A stretch of DNA of 64,000 bases, from contig CALBDS010000014.1 in NCBI GenBank assembly GCA_937927415.1, positions 47,449 through 111,448 on the forward strand. The letters are read 5' to 3'. Source of the stretch: an uncultured Rhodospirillaceae bacterium (GTDB lineage Bacteria > Pseudomonadota > Alphaproteobacteria > Azospirillales > Azospirillaceae). The notes beneath the pieces were generated by a model. The model searched no databases. It was not told where the DNA came from and was given only the letters and a program-made list of their open reading frames with translations. The position numbers and the translations under genes were made by a program. Below, piece after piece: positions 27,947 to 36,227 of this stretch; within the stretch, counting starts at the first letter, position 1; every line of letters begins with the position of its first letter.

Positions 27947-28240
27947 AATAGCACCTATTGTTTTTCTTGTGAAAAACGAGACATTTTAAAGCATATCCCA
28001 TAGCCGATAGAAAGTCAATCGTGTACTAATCGAATGAAATCTGCTTCTTACTCCCTATCTTCTCAGCCGATGCCCCATTATGCGCATTCCCCGCCATAGA
28101 AACACCACCATGGAAAGCACAACGCTACGATGCGGACGAAGCCCCCACACGAGGGGGGAGCGCACCCCGCCTATGACGGTATGGCGTGCTCACCCGCCCC
28201 CCGGTAAACACAAGGGAGAGCGGTTCCAAAACGCTTATTG
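27947..28240. other. AT-rich divergent intergenic region of the lasso cluster
   Basis: 294 bp between the precursor gene (minus) and the cyclase (plus). It is clearly more AT-rich than flanking genes over about 27940-28080. It holds the precursor promoter and a small hairpin CCCCC-ACACGA-GGGGG (28142-28157). A plus-strand promoter for the cyclase is not obvious. A short plus ORF through the hairpin (ATG near 28080 to 28241) has no ribosome-binding site and no lasso leader features. Confidence 0.5.
27990..28018 (-). promoter_or_regulatory. Predicted sigma70 promoter of lasso precursor operon
   Basis: On the minus strand, TTGACT (28013-28018), an exact 17-bp spacer, and TATGCT (27990-27995). 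Transcription would begin near 27983, leaving a leader of about 37 nt before the TTG start. Both hexamers are near consensus, which is rare in this GC-rich window. Confidence 0.65.
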
Positions 28241-29941
28241 ATGGAGGAGCCAATAAACGCTCAGACTTTGCGCAATGTCCGGTTCATTGGTTCATTGCAC
28301 AACGGCGATGAGATCGATGCGGCCTGCGGGCTTCCCGCCGGCGCCGGTCCCACCGACCGCATCGAAGCGGCCTGGCGCCAATGGGGCACGGAGATGCCCT
28401 CTCATCTGACCGGTGACTGGTCGCTGGTGATCGGGACGGCCGAGGAAACCTTCCTTGCCCGCGACCCGGTCGGCATGAAGCCGCTCTTTTACCGGATCGA
28501 CGGAAACCGGCTGCATCATGGCTTCAGCGTTGCCGAACTGCGGCGGGACACCGACGGGCCGGCGACGCCCGATCCGGATTGGATGGCGCGCTACCTGCTT
28601 GGCCTGTCACTCTCCCATGACCGGACCGCCTATCATGAGATCAGACGCCTGCCCCCCGGGCACTGGCTGCTGCATCGGCCGGGACAGGTGCCGCGGCTGG
28701 TGCGCTATCATCATTGGCGCGATGATGCCCCCGATGCCCGTCGGCGCGATCCCGCGCATGTGGCCGCTTATCGCTCGGCGCTGGAACAGGCGATACGCCG
28801 GCGCATGATGCCCCAGGGGGTGATGGGTGTGGAAATCAGCGGCGGCATGGACACATCGACCCTGCTGGCCTTCCTCGCACGCTTCACGGACGATCCCGAT
28901 GCCCGACTCAGCGGGTTCAGCTATGCCATGCTCGAACAGGAACGCGCCTGCATCGCGGAATCGGTCAAGGCCGCCGGCATCAGCCGGGTTTTCCTGATTG
29001 ACAACCCCATGGCGAACCGGATCGACGATGCGGCGATGCTGTTCGGATCCCGCACGCTCGGGCAACCGGCCGAACACGCCAACGCGACGGGGCATGTACC
29101 CTTTTATGAAGAGTGCCGCCGGCAGGGAATCACGACGCTCTATTCGGGGTTCGGCGGCGACGAGGTCGTCACCGGCTCGGGCGCGCTGCTGCACTGGGAA
29201 CTGGCCGACAAGCGCCGGCTGCTGGCGCTGATGCAGATCAAAAGCGGCTCCCTGCCGATGCGCGCCCTGCGCGCGCTCAAGGGCGCAGTGCTGCCACGTC
29301 GCAAGCCCCCCTTTCATCCGGCGATCCGGCAGGCCTACGAGCGCCGCTGGCCGACGCTTTTCGTGCGCGACGCGGTGGTCGAGCGGCTGGCCCTGCGCGA
29401 GGCCTTCATGCAGTCCGCCGCCTATGACGGCCCCTACCGCGCCATCAACGACTTCATCATCGGCCATCAACTCCAGCACCCCAATCTCGCGATCCGGATG
29501 GAGAACTGCACCATCATCGCGGCCGCCTATGGGGTGGATTACCGCTGGCCTCTGCTGGATGCGCAGTTGGTTCAGCATTACCTGTCCACGCCGAGCATCG
29601 AGAAATACGGACCGCACGGCACCACGCGCTACCTGCACCGCCGGGCCATCGACGGCATCGTTCCCGACAGCATCGCCTGGAAACCCAGCAAGAGCATGGG
29701 CGGCCTGATCGCGGGCGGACAAGAGCAGATCATGAGCATGACCCTTGCCGCCGCCCGGCGCCATGAAGCGCATCTCCACCCGGCGCTCGACCCCATCATT
29801 GACCGCGGGAAACTGCGCGGTCTGATCGACCGCGCCCGGCACGGCCCGTCAACGCTTGAATTCACGATCGCTTTCCTGCTGAACATCAACGCCTTGCGTG
29901 AACTCAACCTGTGGCTCCACGATGATCTTCTGCCGGAATGA
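28241..29941 (+). CDS. Lasso peptide cyclase, asparagine-synthetase-like (lasso C)
   Basis: 566 aa from the ATG (567 from an adjacent TTG at 28238); neither start has a well-placed ribosome-binding site. The N-terminal half is a degenerate glutamine-amidotransferase domain lacking the N-terminal catalytic Cys (GDWSLVIGTAEETFLARDPVGMKPLFYR is the recognisable strand). The C-terminal half is the synthetase domain with the ATP-binding SGGMDTSTLLAF and YSGFGGDEVVTGSG. Lasso C enzymes adenylate the side-chain Asp or Glu of the core and close the ring on the N-terminal amine, so no ammonia-generating Cys is needed. It is transcribed away from the A-B1-B2-K operon. The partner residue is predicted to be Glu9. 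Confidence 0.92.
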   Translation: MEEPINAQTLRNVRFIGSLHNGDEIDAACGLPAGAGPTDRIEAAWRQWGTEMPSHLTGDWSLVIGTAEETFLARDPVGMKPLFYRIDGNRLHHGFSVAELRRDTDGPATPDPDWMARYLLGLSLSHDRTAYHEIRRLPPGHWLLHRPGQVPRLVRYHHWRDDAPDARRRDPAHVAAYRSALEQAIRRRMMPQGVMGVEISGGMDTSTLLAFLARFTDDPDARLSGFSYAMLEQERACIAESVKAAGISRVFLIDNPMANRIDDAAMLFGSRTLGQPAEHANATGHVPFYEECRRQGITTLYSGFGGDEVVTGSGALLHWELADKRRLLALMQIKSGSLPMRALRALKGAVLPRRKPPFHPAIRQAYERRWPTLFVRDAVVERLALREAFMQSAAYDGPYRAINDFIIGHQLQHPNLAIRMENCTIIAAAYGVDYRWPLLDAQLVQHYLSTPSIEKYGPHGTTRYLHRRAIDGIVPDSIAWKPSKSMGGLIAGGQEQIMSMTLAAARRHEAHLHPALDPIIDRGKLRGLIDRARHGPSTLEFTIAFLLNINALRELNLWLHDDLLPE

Positions 29942-29959
29942 AGCCGTTGGCGGTGCCCC

Positions 29960-31174
29960 ATGATCGTCCCTGATCGCGTGGATGCCGGCGGCGGGCCGGC
30001 ACCCGCCCCGCAGGCCGCCGCACGTCCGGCCCCGGTCCGGTTTCTGCTGCGATGCGTTGCCGACGGGCTGACGCAACCGGAAGCGGCGGACGACCCCGCC
30101 CCGCTTCCCCCCATGACCGATGCCGACTGGCAGACGCTGCCCGCCCTGGTCCGCCATCACCGGCTGGAAATGATGGTCGGCGCCGTGCTCGACGGTCCGT
30201 CCCGGCTGAGGATGGCGGTGCCGGATCCCCAGCGCCGCACCCTGCGGGAACTGCGGAATCAGGCCGTCCGCCGGACCATGCGGCTCGCGGCCGAGGTGGT
30301 TCGGCTGACCTGCCGTTTTGCGGAAGAGGGGGTGGAGGTGCTGGTGCTGAAGGGGGTGGCGCTATCGGTGCTGCTCCACGGCACGCCGCTGCACCGGTCC
30401 TGCCGCGACATCGACCTGCTGGTGCGGGCTGGGGACGAAGCGCGTGCCCGTGCGATCCTGGCGGACTGCGGTTATGGCAACAGCGCCGATGCCGTGGCGG
30501 TTTGCCTCAACGCCGTTGAACTGCGGAACTCCGATCTGGGCACGGTGGTGGAACTGCATGTCCGGCTGACCGACGATGAACGGTTGCTGCCGACCGCCGC
30601 CCTGCGCCCCTTCGAGACGGCGGTGACGGTGGACATCGCGGGACGGCCGGTGCGGACGCTGGCCCCCGACGCGGCCCTGGTTTATGCGGCCTATCACGGC
30701 GCCCATCATCATTGGTTCCGGCTTCACTGGCTGGCCGACATCGCCGCCGCCACCCGCTGCCCCCGGATCGACTGGAGGCGCGCCGCCCAGATGGCCCGCC
30801 AGACCGGCACCGAACGCCATTTCGCCATGGCCGCCCGCCTGTCGGACGGCCTGATGGGGTGCCCGCCGCCCGATCCTCCTGCACCCTCCGGGCGGGACCT
30901 GGCGGCCATCCGCCGGGCGGAGTCCCTCGTGTCGGCGATCCTGGCCGGTCCACCGGCCAGCGACATAGAAACCGTCCGGCGGGTCGGGCGGTTGCGGGTG
31001 CTGGCCGGCGAACTGGCGCTGTGCCGCGGGCCGGGGGCGGCCTGGGCGCAGTTGCTCACCCGCCTGCGCCCGACCGACACCGACCGCGCCGCCTTTCCCC
31101 TGCCCGCAGCCCTGGGCGCGCTCCATTACCCGCTGCGCATCCTGCGCATGGCCTGGATTCTGTGCCGGCGATGA
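29960..31174 (+). CDS. Nucleotidyltransferase family protein (lasso cluster tailoring)
   Basis: 404 aa, PF14907-type nucleotidyltransferase. The pol-beta-like core reads VEVLVLKGVALSVLLHGTPLHRSCRDIDLLVRAGDEARA, with the acidic pair in DIDLLV. The C-terminal half is a helical extension (ALVYAAYHGAHHHWFRLHWLADIAA). Such proteins recur in lasso clusters that also carry an HPr-type kinase (paeninodin-like), where they may transfer a nucleotide or further phosphates onto the modified C-terminus. It follows the cyclase by 18 bp. The reaction here is unknown. Confidence 0.85.
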   Translation: MIVPDRVDAGGGPAPAPQAAARPAPVRFLLRCVADGLTQPEAADDPAPLPPMTDADWQTLPALVRHHRLEMMVGAVLDGPSRLRMAVPDPQRRTLRELRNQAVRRTMRLAAEVVRLTCRFAEEGVEVLVLKGVALSVLLHGTPLHRSCRDIDLLVRAGDEARARAILADCGYGNSADAVAVCLNAVELRNSDLGTVVELHVRLTDDERLLPTAALRPFETAVTVDIAGRPVRTLAPDAALVYAAYHGAHHHWFRLHWLADIAAATRCPRIDWRRAAQMARQTGTERHFAMAARLSDGLMGCPPPDPPAPSGRDLAAIRRAESLVSAILAGPPASDIETVRRVGRLRVLAGELALCRGPGAAWAQLLTRLRPTDTDRAAFPLPAALGALHYPLRILRMAWILCRR

Positions 31175-31531
31175 ACAAGAGCGCCAGATTGAGCGGCGTT
31201 GGTGCGCCAAGGCCCGGTTGATCCGGTCTGGGAAGTGACGAATGCTCTTCTCCCTGCGATCCTGAATAAGCCAGACCAGATACGCTTGCCCCAAGTCAAG
31301 GGAGCCTGGGCGGATGGATACGGAACGATGCAGGCCATTTCCCCCAAAGAAGGAAGGGTGAAACAAAAACGCAAAAAGACCGCCATGGATTTGCACCCGA
31401 CCCTATCCTATGCCTTGACTGCGGGAGTATGCATGACACCGGGGAGCCACGACCGGCAATCACAATGATTTAACGACTACGTCAAATCATGATAGCATTA
31501 CCTAATCGTCAATTACTTACTTAGAAAATCA
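31175..31531. other. Non-coding gap upstream of AraC regulator
   Basis: 357 bp with no convincing gene. A plus-strand ORF at 31199-31468 has no ribosome-binding site or recognisable domain. The last 80 bases are AT-rich and contain an inverted repeat ATGATTT (31465-31471) / AAATCAT (31484-31490), a candidate regulator site and promoter for the AraC gene. Confidence 0.4.
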
Positions 31532-32365
31532 ATGATTAATGAAAGCAGGGAGAAAAGAAATTTTCGAAGGGTCGAGCAGGGGGGCGGCTCTGAATTTCTC
31601 GACGCCGACTTCCGGACTCACATTTACCCTCGCCACTTCCACGACCGCTATGTGTTCGGGGTGGTAACCCGCGGAGGGGAAGCCTTCTACTATCGTGGAT
31701 GCCAGCATATCGCCGCGGCCGGTGAAATTGTCGTTCTCAACCCGGGCGAAGTCCACGACGGCATGGGGGCCGATGCCGAGGGCTGGGCCTATCGCATGAG
31801 TTACCTGCCCCCCGAAGCCGTTCTTCTGGGACAGGAGGGGTGTGGGGAACTACCCTTCTTTCGGGAGCCGGTCATCCGTGATTCCTGGTTGGCCGACCGT
31901 TATTCCCGATTGCACAGTACAGTGACCGACTCGCTGGCCGATCGCCTCACCCGCGACAGCTTTTTCCTGAACACACTGGCGGAATTGGTGATTCGCCATG
32001 GCGACCGAGGGCAGCCGCACCACAAGGGCCGACGGGAGGGCCGCGCCGTCGCCTGGGTCAGGGAATACCTGCACACCCATTATGCCGAGGACGTTACGCT
32101 CGATGATCTGGCGGCCCTGGCCGGTTTGACCCCCCTCTATCTCATCAAGGTTTTCCGCAAGACGGTCGGACTGCCGCCGCACGCCTATCTCATACAGCGG
32201 CGCATCTTGGCGGCCATGCAGGGATTGCGCGAAGGATTGCCCATCGCCGCGGTTGCTGCCGAATGTGGTTTCGCCGACCAGAGCCATCTGACGCGCAATT
32301 TTAAGAAAATGATTGGCGTAACCCCCGGTGAATTTAGGGCAGGATCGTTCAAGAAGACCCTCTGA
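31532..32365 (+). CDS. AraC-family transcriptional regulator
   Basis: 277 aa. The N-terminal half is a cupin-like sensing domain (HIYPRHFHDRYVFGVVTRGGEAFYYRG, then AAAGEIVVLNPGEVHDG). The C-terminal half has two helix-turn-helices: DDLAALAGLTPLYLIKVFRKTVGLPPHAYLIQRRI and IAAVAAECGFADQSHLTRNFKKMIGVTPGEFR. It precedes the diaminopropionate cluster on the same strand with 222 bp in between, so it is the likely pathway-specific regulator. An 8-bp inverted repeat just after it (32375-32404) may be its binding site. Confidence 0.92.
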   Translation: MINESREKRNFRRVEQGGGSEFLDADFRTHIYPRHFHDRYVFGVVTRGGEAFYYRGCQHIAAAGEIVVLNPGEVHDGMGADAEGWAYRMSYLPPEAVLLGQEGCGELPFFREPVIRDSWLADRYSRLHSTVTDSLADRLTRDSFFLNTLAELVIRHGDRGQPHHKGRREGRAVAWVREYLHTHYAEDVTLDDLAALAGLTPLYLIKVFRKTVGLPPHAYLIQRRILAAMQGLREGLPIAAVAAECGFADQSHLTRNFKKMIGVTPGEFRAGSFKKTL

Positions 32366-32374
32366 GGTTGGGAT

Positions 32375-32404
32375 TACAATCACTCAAGAAAACATTTGAT
32401 TGTA
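32375..32404. promoter_or_regulatory. Inverted repeat between AraC gene and biosynthetic operon
   Basis: Perfect 8-bp arms TACAATCA (32375-32382) and TGATTGTA (32397-32404) separated by 14 bp. They are AT-rich in a GC-rich context, placed 10 bp after the AraC stop and about 180 bp before the methyltransferase start. It has no T tract, so an operator is more likely than a terminator. Confidence 0.45.
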
Positions 32405-32587
32405 TTCAGAGGGTGAAATGAACCGCTCCCGGTGGGGTGGAAAAAAGTGCCCCGCTCTCGGCGGCACGGGTGGCCGGCGACGCCCTCACCTTATTTCCCA
32501 AGATTCGGCCAAATCTGCGGATCTGGCTGGCGATGCTGTGACACACCCCATCGAAAGATCCTCCAAACCCATATAAGGAATCTCTGA

Positions 32588-33325
32588 ATGGCTGCCTCTC
32601 CCGATGTGTTTCAGATGCCCCGGACAGCCGAAGAAACCCGAAAATATTACGATGGTTGGGAAGCTTATTACCGCGTGGACGAGAACCGCACGGCATGGAA
32701 GAACGAGGCGGATGAGGCCGTCATCCTCCTGCAAGAGGATATGGCCGACCGTGCCGACCTGCACGTTGCCGATCTTGGCTGCGGCGACGGCCGGAATCTG
32801 TGGGGCTGGGTGACCCAAGGGCGGCGCGTTCTTGGCGTGGACATAGCGCCGACGGCGCTTGACCATCTGCGGGAAACCGCAATCGCCCGCGGTCTGCGCG
32901 TGCCGACGCTGATGGTTGGCGACATCGCCGGCCTGCCGCTTGCCGGCGATCAATTCGATCTGGTGCAGTGCTACGACGCCGTGCCCCAGACACTGGACCC
33001 ACAGGCCGTTCTCACGGAGATGGCCCGCATCGCACGGCCGGGTGGACTGGTTGCGTTCAACGTCTTTACCCCCGGCGACTGCGCCTATGGCGAGGGCACC
33101 GAGGTATCGCGAAACGCCTTTCTGTTCAACAATACCCTCTTCCGCTTCTTCGAACCCGATGATCTCCGCGCCCTGCTCCCCCCCTCGCTGGAGGTGTTGC
33201 GGGAAGATCGCCGCCGCTGGACCGACCCGCCGCACGGACAGTTCCGCCCCTACACCCACACGCACGAGGCGCTGTTCTACGTCTGCCGCAAGCACGGCGG
33301 CATGGCGAGCGGGGGTTTGGCATGA
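32588..33325 (+). CDS. Class I SAM-dependent methyltransferase
   Basis: 245 aa. SAM-binding motif I is HVADLGCGDGRNLWGW, followed by VLGVDIAPTALDHL, motif IV DLVQCYDAVPQTL and ARPGGLVAFNVFTPGD. It starts with MAASPDVFQ after an AAGGA ribosome-binding site. It is the first structural gene of the cluster, overlaps the next gene by 4 bp, and a SAM synthetase lies four genes downstream. Together these imply that methylation is a committed step of the pathway. The methyl acceptor (N, O or C) is not readable; the diaminopropionate amino groups are one candidate. Confidence 0.9.
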   Translation: MAASPDVFQMPRTAEETRKYYDGWEAYYRVDENRTAWKNEADEAVILLQEDMADRADLHVADLGCGDGRNLWGWVTQGRRVLGVDIAPTALDHLRETAIARGLRVPTLMVGDIAGLPLAGDQFDLVQCYDAVPQTLDPQAVLTEMARIARPGGLVAFNVFTPGDCAYGEGTEVSRNAFLFNNTLFRFFEPDDLRALLPPSLEVLREDRRRWTDPPHGQFRPYTHTHEALFYVCRKHGGMASGGLA

Positions 33326-33678
33326 CGGCCCGCGTGGCCTTCGTGGCCGCCGATCTGCCGTTTGGTGTCGCCGCCAACGCTCTGGCCCATGTCGCGCTGG
33401 GCTTTGCAACGCTGGGAGCGCCGTCGGGCAGCGAACCGGCCCCCATCGTCCTTACAGCCAATAGCCGCCTTGCCACACTGCGCAGACAGGCGCGTGCGGC
33501 CGGCGCGGCGGTGGTGGACTTCACCGCCGGGATGACCGGGGAAACGTGGGTCGAACAGCTCGCCCGCATGGCGGCGCTGCCGGAGGCCGAACAGCGGTAT
33601 TACGCGCTGGCCATCGCCGGCCCCGCCCCGCTGATCGAGTCCCTCGTCGCCCAGGCGGACGCGGAGGCGGCAGCATGA
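33322..33678 (+). CDS. DUF2000-like small protein (first of pair)
   Basis: 118 aa: RVAFVAADLPFGVAANALAHVALGFATLG at the N-terminus fits the DUF2000 family, which has a peptidyl-tRNA-hydrolase-2-like fold. Then PIVLTANSRLATLRRQARAAGAAVVDFTAGM and LAIAGPAPLIESLVAQAD. No enzymatic function is established for the family. Start and stop overlap both neighbours (ATGA type), so it is translated as part of the operon. A second related protein follows immediately. The assignment rests on pattern resemblance, not a search. Confidence 0.6.
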   Translation: MTARVAFVAADLPFGVAANALAHVALGFATLGAPSGSEPAPIVLTANSRLATLRRQARAAGAAVVDFTAGMTGETWVEQLARMAALPEAEQRYYALAIAGPAPLIESLVAQADAEAAA

Positions 33679-34058
33679 CGGATAAGCCGGCCTTCAAATT
33701 CGCCCTGGTTCTCGAAAAACGGGGCGCCCCCGCAACACTGCTGGCCGCGGTCTGGCAAACGGCGCATCGGCTTGTCACCGACGCATCGGCCGAACAGCGG
33801 CAGCGCATGCATTTCCTCGACTACCGTGACGGCGACGGGGAATCGCACGCGCCGGTTTCGGCGCTGCCGCTGGCGATCCTGCGCGGCAAGAGCGGGGACA
33901 TTCGCAAGGCGCTGGCGGCGGCTGCGGGCAGCGGTGGGGCCATTCTCAGCACCGCCGTTCCGGGCGACGGGCCGGACGGCTGGACCGCGGCCCTGTTCTT
34001 CGGCCCCCGCGACGCCGTGGATGCCATTACGCGACGCTTTTCTTTGTGGACAACCTGA
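33675..34058 (+). CDS. DUF2000-like small protein (second of pair)
   Basis: 127 aa starting at ATG overlapping the previous stop. FKFALVLEKRGAPATLLAAVWQTAHRLV, followed by MHFLDYRDGDGESHAPVSALPLAILRGKSGDIRKALAAA, resembles the DUF2000 layout in which a beta strand, the Ala-rich helix and a PL.IL.G...IR.L motif follow. The two adjacent proteins differ strongly in sequence, so they look like an ancient heteromeric pair rather than a recent duplication. Role unknown. Confidence 0.55.
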   Translation: MTDKPAFKFALVLEKRGAPATLLAAVWQTAHRLVTDASAEQRQRMHFLDYRDGDGESHAPVSALPLAILRGKSGDIRKALAAAAGSGGAILSTAVPGDGPDGWTAALFFGPRDAVDAITRRFSLWTT

Positions 34059-34075
34059 CGGACGGGAACTTCGCC

Positions 34076-35161
34076 ATGATCTACGACGACATCACGCAGG
34101 TCGTTCTTGATGACGTGTTCCTGCGTCTGGATGGTTTTGCCGACGGCCTCGATCTTGTCATGAAGATCGAAGCCTTCAACGGGGCGGGATCGGTCAAGGT
34201 CAAATCGGCTCTCGGTCTGGTCGAGGATTGCGAGCGCCGCGGCATGTTGCGGCAGGGGATGGGCATCGTCGAATCCTCATCGGGCAACCTCGGCATCGCG
34301 CTCGCCATGATTTGCCGGCAGCGTGGCTACCGCTTCATCTGCGTCGCCGATCCGAACATGGCGCCCAACAACCGCGCGCTGATCCAGGTGCTGGGCGGCC
34401 AGATCGACATGGTGACCACCCGTGACCGCAACGGCGGCTACCTCGCCACCCGCATCGAGCGGGTGCGCGAACTGGTCGAACAGGATCGCTCCCTGGTGTG
34501 GGTCAACCAGTACGCCAACCGCGCCGCCGCAGAGGCGCACAACCGCCGCACGGCGGCGTCGCTGTTCGCCGCCCTCGGGGATCTGGATTACCTGTTCGTC
34601 GGGGCCGGTACGACGGGCACCATCATGGGGTGCGCCTACCACATCCGCGAACAGGGGCTTGCCACGTGGTTGATCGCCGTCGATCCCGAGGGATCGGTCA
34701 CCTTCGGCCACCCGCCGGGCCGGCGACGCCTGCCCGGACTGGGCACCAGCCGCCGGCCGGAACTGTTGTGTGAATCGCTGATCGACGATGTGGTGATCGT
34801 GCCGGAGATCGACAGCATCGTCGCCTGCCGGGAGGCCGTGCGGCGGTGGGGTTATTTCGGCGGAGCCTCAACCGGCACCGTGCTTGCGGGAATTCGAGCC
34901 TACCTGCCCAAAATGCGGCTTCCGGCACGCGCCGCCATGATTTCCCCGGACATGGGCGGGGCTTACCTCGACACGGTCTATTCCGATGCCTGGGTCGCCA
35001 GTGCCTATGCCGGGACGGTTGAAACACCCCCGCATTATGGCCGGATGCCGCTCCTGGCGGGCGCCGGTTACCCGCGCCCCCCCATGACCCGACCCGCTTC
35101 CGACACCACGCCCGGGGCGCTGCCAGGGAGTCTTTCCGCTCATGCAGACCACCAGCACTGA
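34076..35161 (+). CDS. sbnA: 2,3-diaminopropionate biosynthesis protein SbnA-like
   Basis: 361 aa from ATG at MIYDDITQVV; a GTG at 34046 would add ten residues and overlap the upstream gene. PLP fold type II with Lys41 (GSVKVKSA), ESSSGNLGIALAMI, DPNMAPNN, WVNQYANRAAAEAHN, the phosphate loop GAGTTGT and LPGLGTSRRPE. These match SbnA, which condenses O-phospho-L-serine with L-glutamate to N-(1-amino-1-carboxyl-2-ethyl)-glutamate. It overlaps the SbnB-like gene by 20 bp. A Pro-rich tail of about 40 residues is extra relative to staphylococcal SbnA. SbnA and SbnB together yield L-2,3-diaminopropionate. Confidence 0.9.
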   Translation: MIYDDITQVVLDDVFLRLDGFADGLDLVMKIEAFNGAGSVKVKSALGLVEDCERRGMLRQGMGIVESSSGNLGIALAMICRQRGYRFICVADPNMAPNNRALIQVLGGQIDMVTTRDRNGGYLATRIERVRELVEQDRSLVWVNQYANRAAAEAHNRRTAASLFAALGDLDYLFVGAGTTGTIMGCAYHIREQGLATWLIAVDPEGSVTFGHPPGRRRLPGLGTSRRPELLCESLIDDVVIVPEIDSIVACREAVRRWGYFGGASTGTVLAGIRAYLPKMRLPARAAMISPDMGGAYLDTVYSDAWVASAYAGTVETPPHYGRMPLLAGAGYPRPPMTRPASDTTPGALPGSLSAHADHQH

Positions 35162-36179
35162 CGTGCGGCCGAATGATTTCCTCGTGGTTGGCGCCGCGGC
35201 GATCCGCGCGGCCATTGCCACGGACCGCCACGGCGTCCTGCGTGCCGTCGAAGATGCCTACCGACGCCACCACGCCGGCCTTTCGGCACCACCGCAAAGC
35301 CACTTCCTGCGCTTCCCCCGCCGTCCGGGCACCCGGATCATCGCGTTGCCAGCCCATCTGGATGGCGACCGCGAGGCGGTGGGAATCAAGTGGATCTCCA
35401 GCTTCCCCACCAACGTCGGCGCCGGCATCCCACGCGCCTCGGCGGTCATCATCCTCAACGATCCGGAAACCGGATACCCCACCGCCTGTCTTGAGGGCGC
35501 GCTGATCAGCGCGGCGCGCACGGGGGCTTCGGCGGCACTGGCAGCCCGCGCGCTGATGCGCGGGCGGGCACCGGAAACGCTCGGCATCATCGGCTGCGGC
35601 CCCATTGCCGAGACGACTCTGGGCTTCCTCGATGCGCTGGGATGGGAACCGCCGGCCGTTCTGGTCCACGATCTTGATGCCGCGCGGGCCGCCTCTTTTC
35701 TTGCCCGCAACGGTATTGCCGCCGGGGAGCGGCGGACGGGCCGCGTTGTCGGCAAGGAAGAGGTTCTTCGCCGCAGCGACCTCATCATCCTGGCCACCAC
35801 CGCGCCGTCACCCCACATCGCGGACCCGGCCCTGTTCGCCCATGGACCTGTGATTCTCAATGTCTCATTGCGCGACCTCGCTCCAGAGGTGATCCAGGGT
35901 GCCGACAATTATTGCGACGATGTGGAGCACTGCCTGCAGGCTCAGACATCGCTCCACCTCGCCGCCGAGGCTCTGGGCGGAACCCCCTTCATCAAGGGCC
36001 ATATCGGCGACCTGCTCGACGGCCGTTTTCCCGAACCGGCACCAGGCACCCCGATGATCTTCTCCCCCTTCGGCCTGGGAGTGCTGGACATGGCCGTCGC
36101 CGCTCACATTCTCGACCGCCTTGGTGATGGTCCGGAGGTGCTGCGGTTGCCCGACTTTTTCGGTCTTCGCCCGGCCTGA
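35142..36179 (+). CDS. sbnB: 2,3-diaminopropionate biosynthesis protein SbnB-like
   Basis: 345 aa of the ornithine-cyclodeaminase/mu-crystallin superfamily. Substrate-binding features are GIKWISSFPTNVGAGIPRASAVIILNDPETGYPTACLEG; the NAD motif is LGIIGCGPIAETTLGFLDALG; and it ends in IFSPFGLGVLDMAVA. SbnB oxidatively hydrolyses the SbnA product to L-2,3-diaminopropionate, 2-oxoglutarate and NADH. The SISAARTGAS stretch (here LISAARTGASAALA) and the DDVEHCLQAQTSLHLA segment agree with that subfamily. Position directly after SbnA confirms the pairing. Confidence 0.92.
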   Translation: MQTTSTDVRPNDFLVVGAAAIRAAIATDRHGVLRAVEDAYRRHHAGLSAPPQSHFLRFPRRPGTRIIALPAHLDGDREAVGIKWISSFPTNVGAGIPRASAVIILNDPETGYPTACLEGALISAARTGASAALAARALMRGRAPETLGIIGCGPIAETTLGFLDALGWEPPAVLVHDLDAARAASFLARNGIAAGERRTGRVVGKEEVLRRSDLIILATTAPSPHIADPALFAHGPVILNVSLRDLAPEVIQGADNYCDDVEHCLQAQTSLHLAAEALGGTPFIKGHIGDLLDGRFPEPAPGTPMIFSPFGLGVLDMAVAAHILDRLGDGPEVLRLPDFFGLRPA

Positions 36180-36227
36180 TGCTCCTTCGGTCCAACGCCG
36201 CCCGCGTCTTCATCAGAAAGCCCGAAC

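Noticed and set aside
28142..28157. CRISPR-like palindrome
   Set aside because: A single hairpin with no repeat-spacer periodicity; no cas genes are visible.
28080..28241. Short plus-strand ORF before the cyclase as a second precursor
   Set aside because: No ribosome-binding site and the sequence (SPHTRGE region) derives from a GC hairpin; no leader motifs.
31199..31468. 89-aa plus-strand ORF after the nucleotidyltransferase
   Set aside because: No recognisable domain, no ribosome-binding site, and the composition differs from genes nearby.
34076..36179. Staphyloferrin B or other siderophore cluster because of SbnA/SbnB
   Set aside because: No NIS synthetase, decarboxylase or TonB/siderophore transporter is present; the pair only shows diaminopropionate supply.
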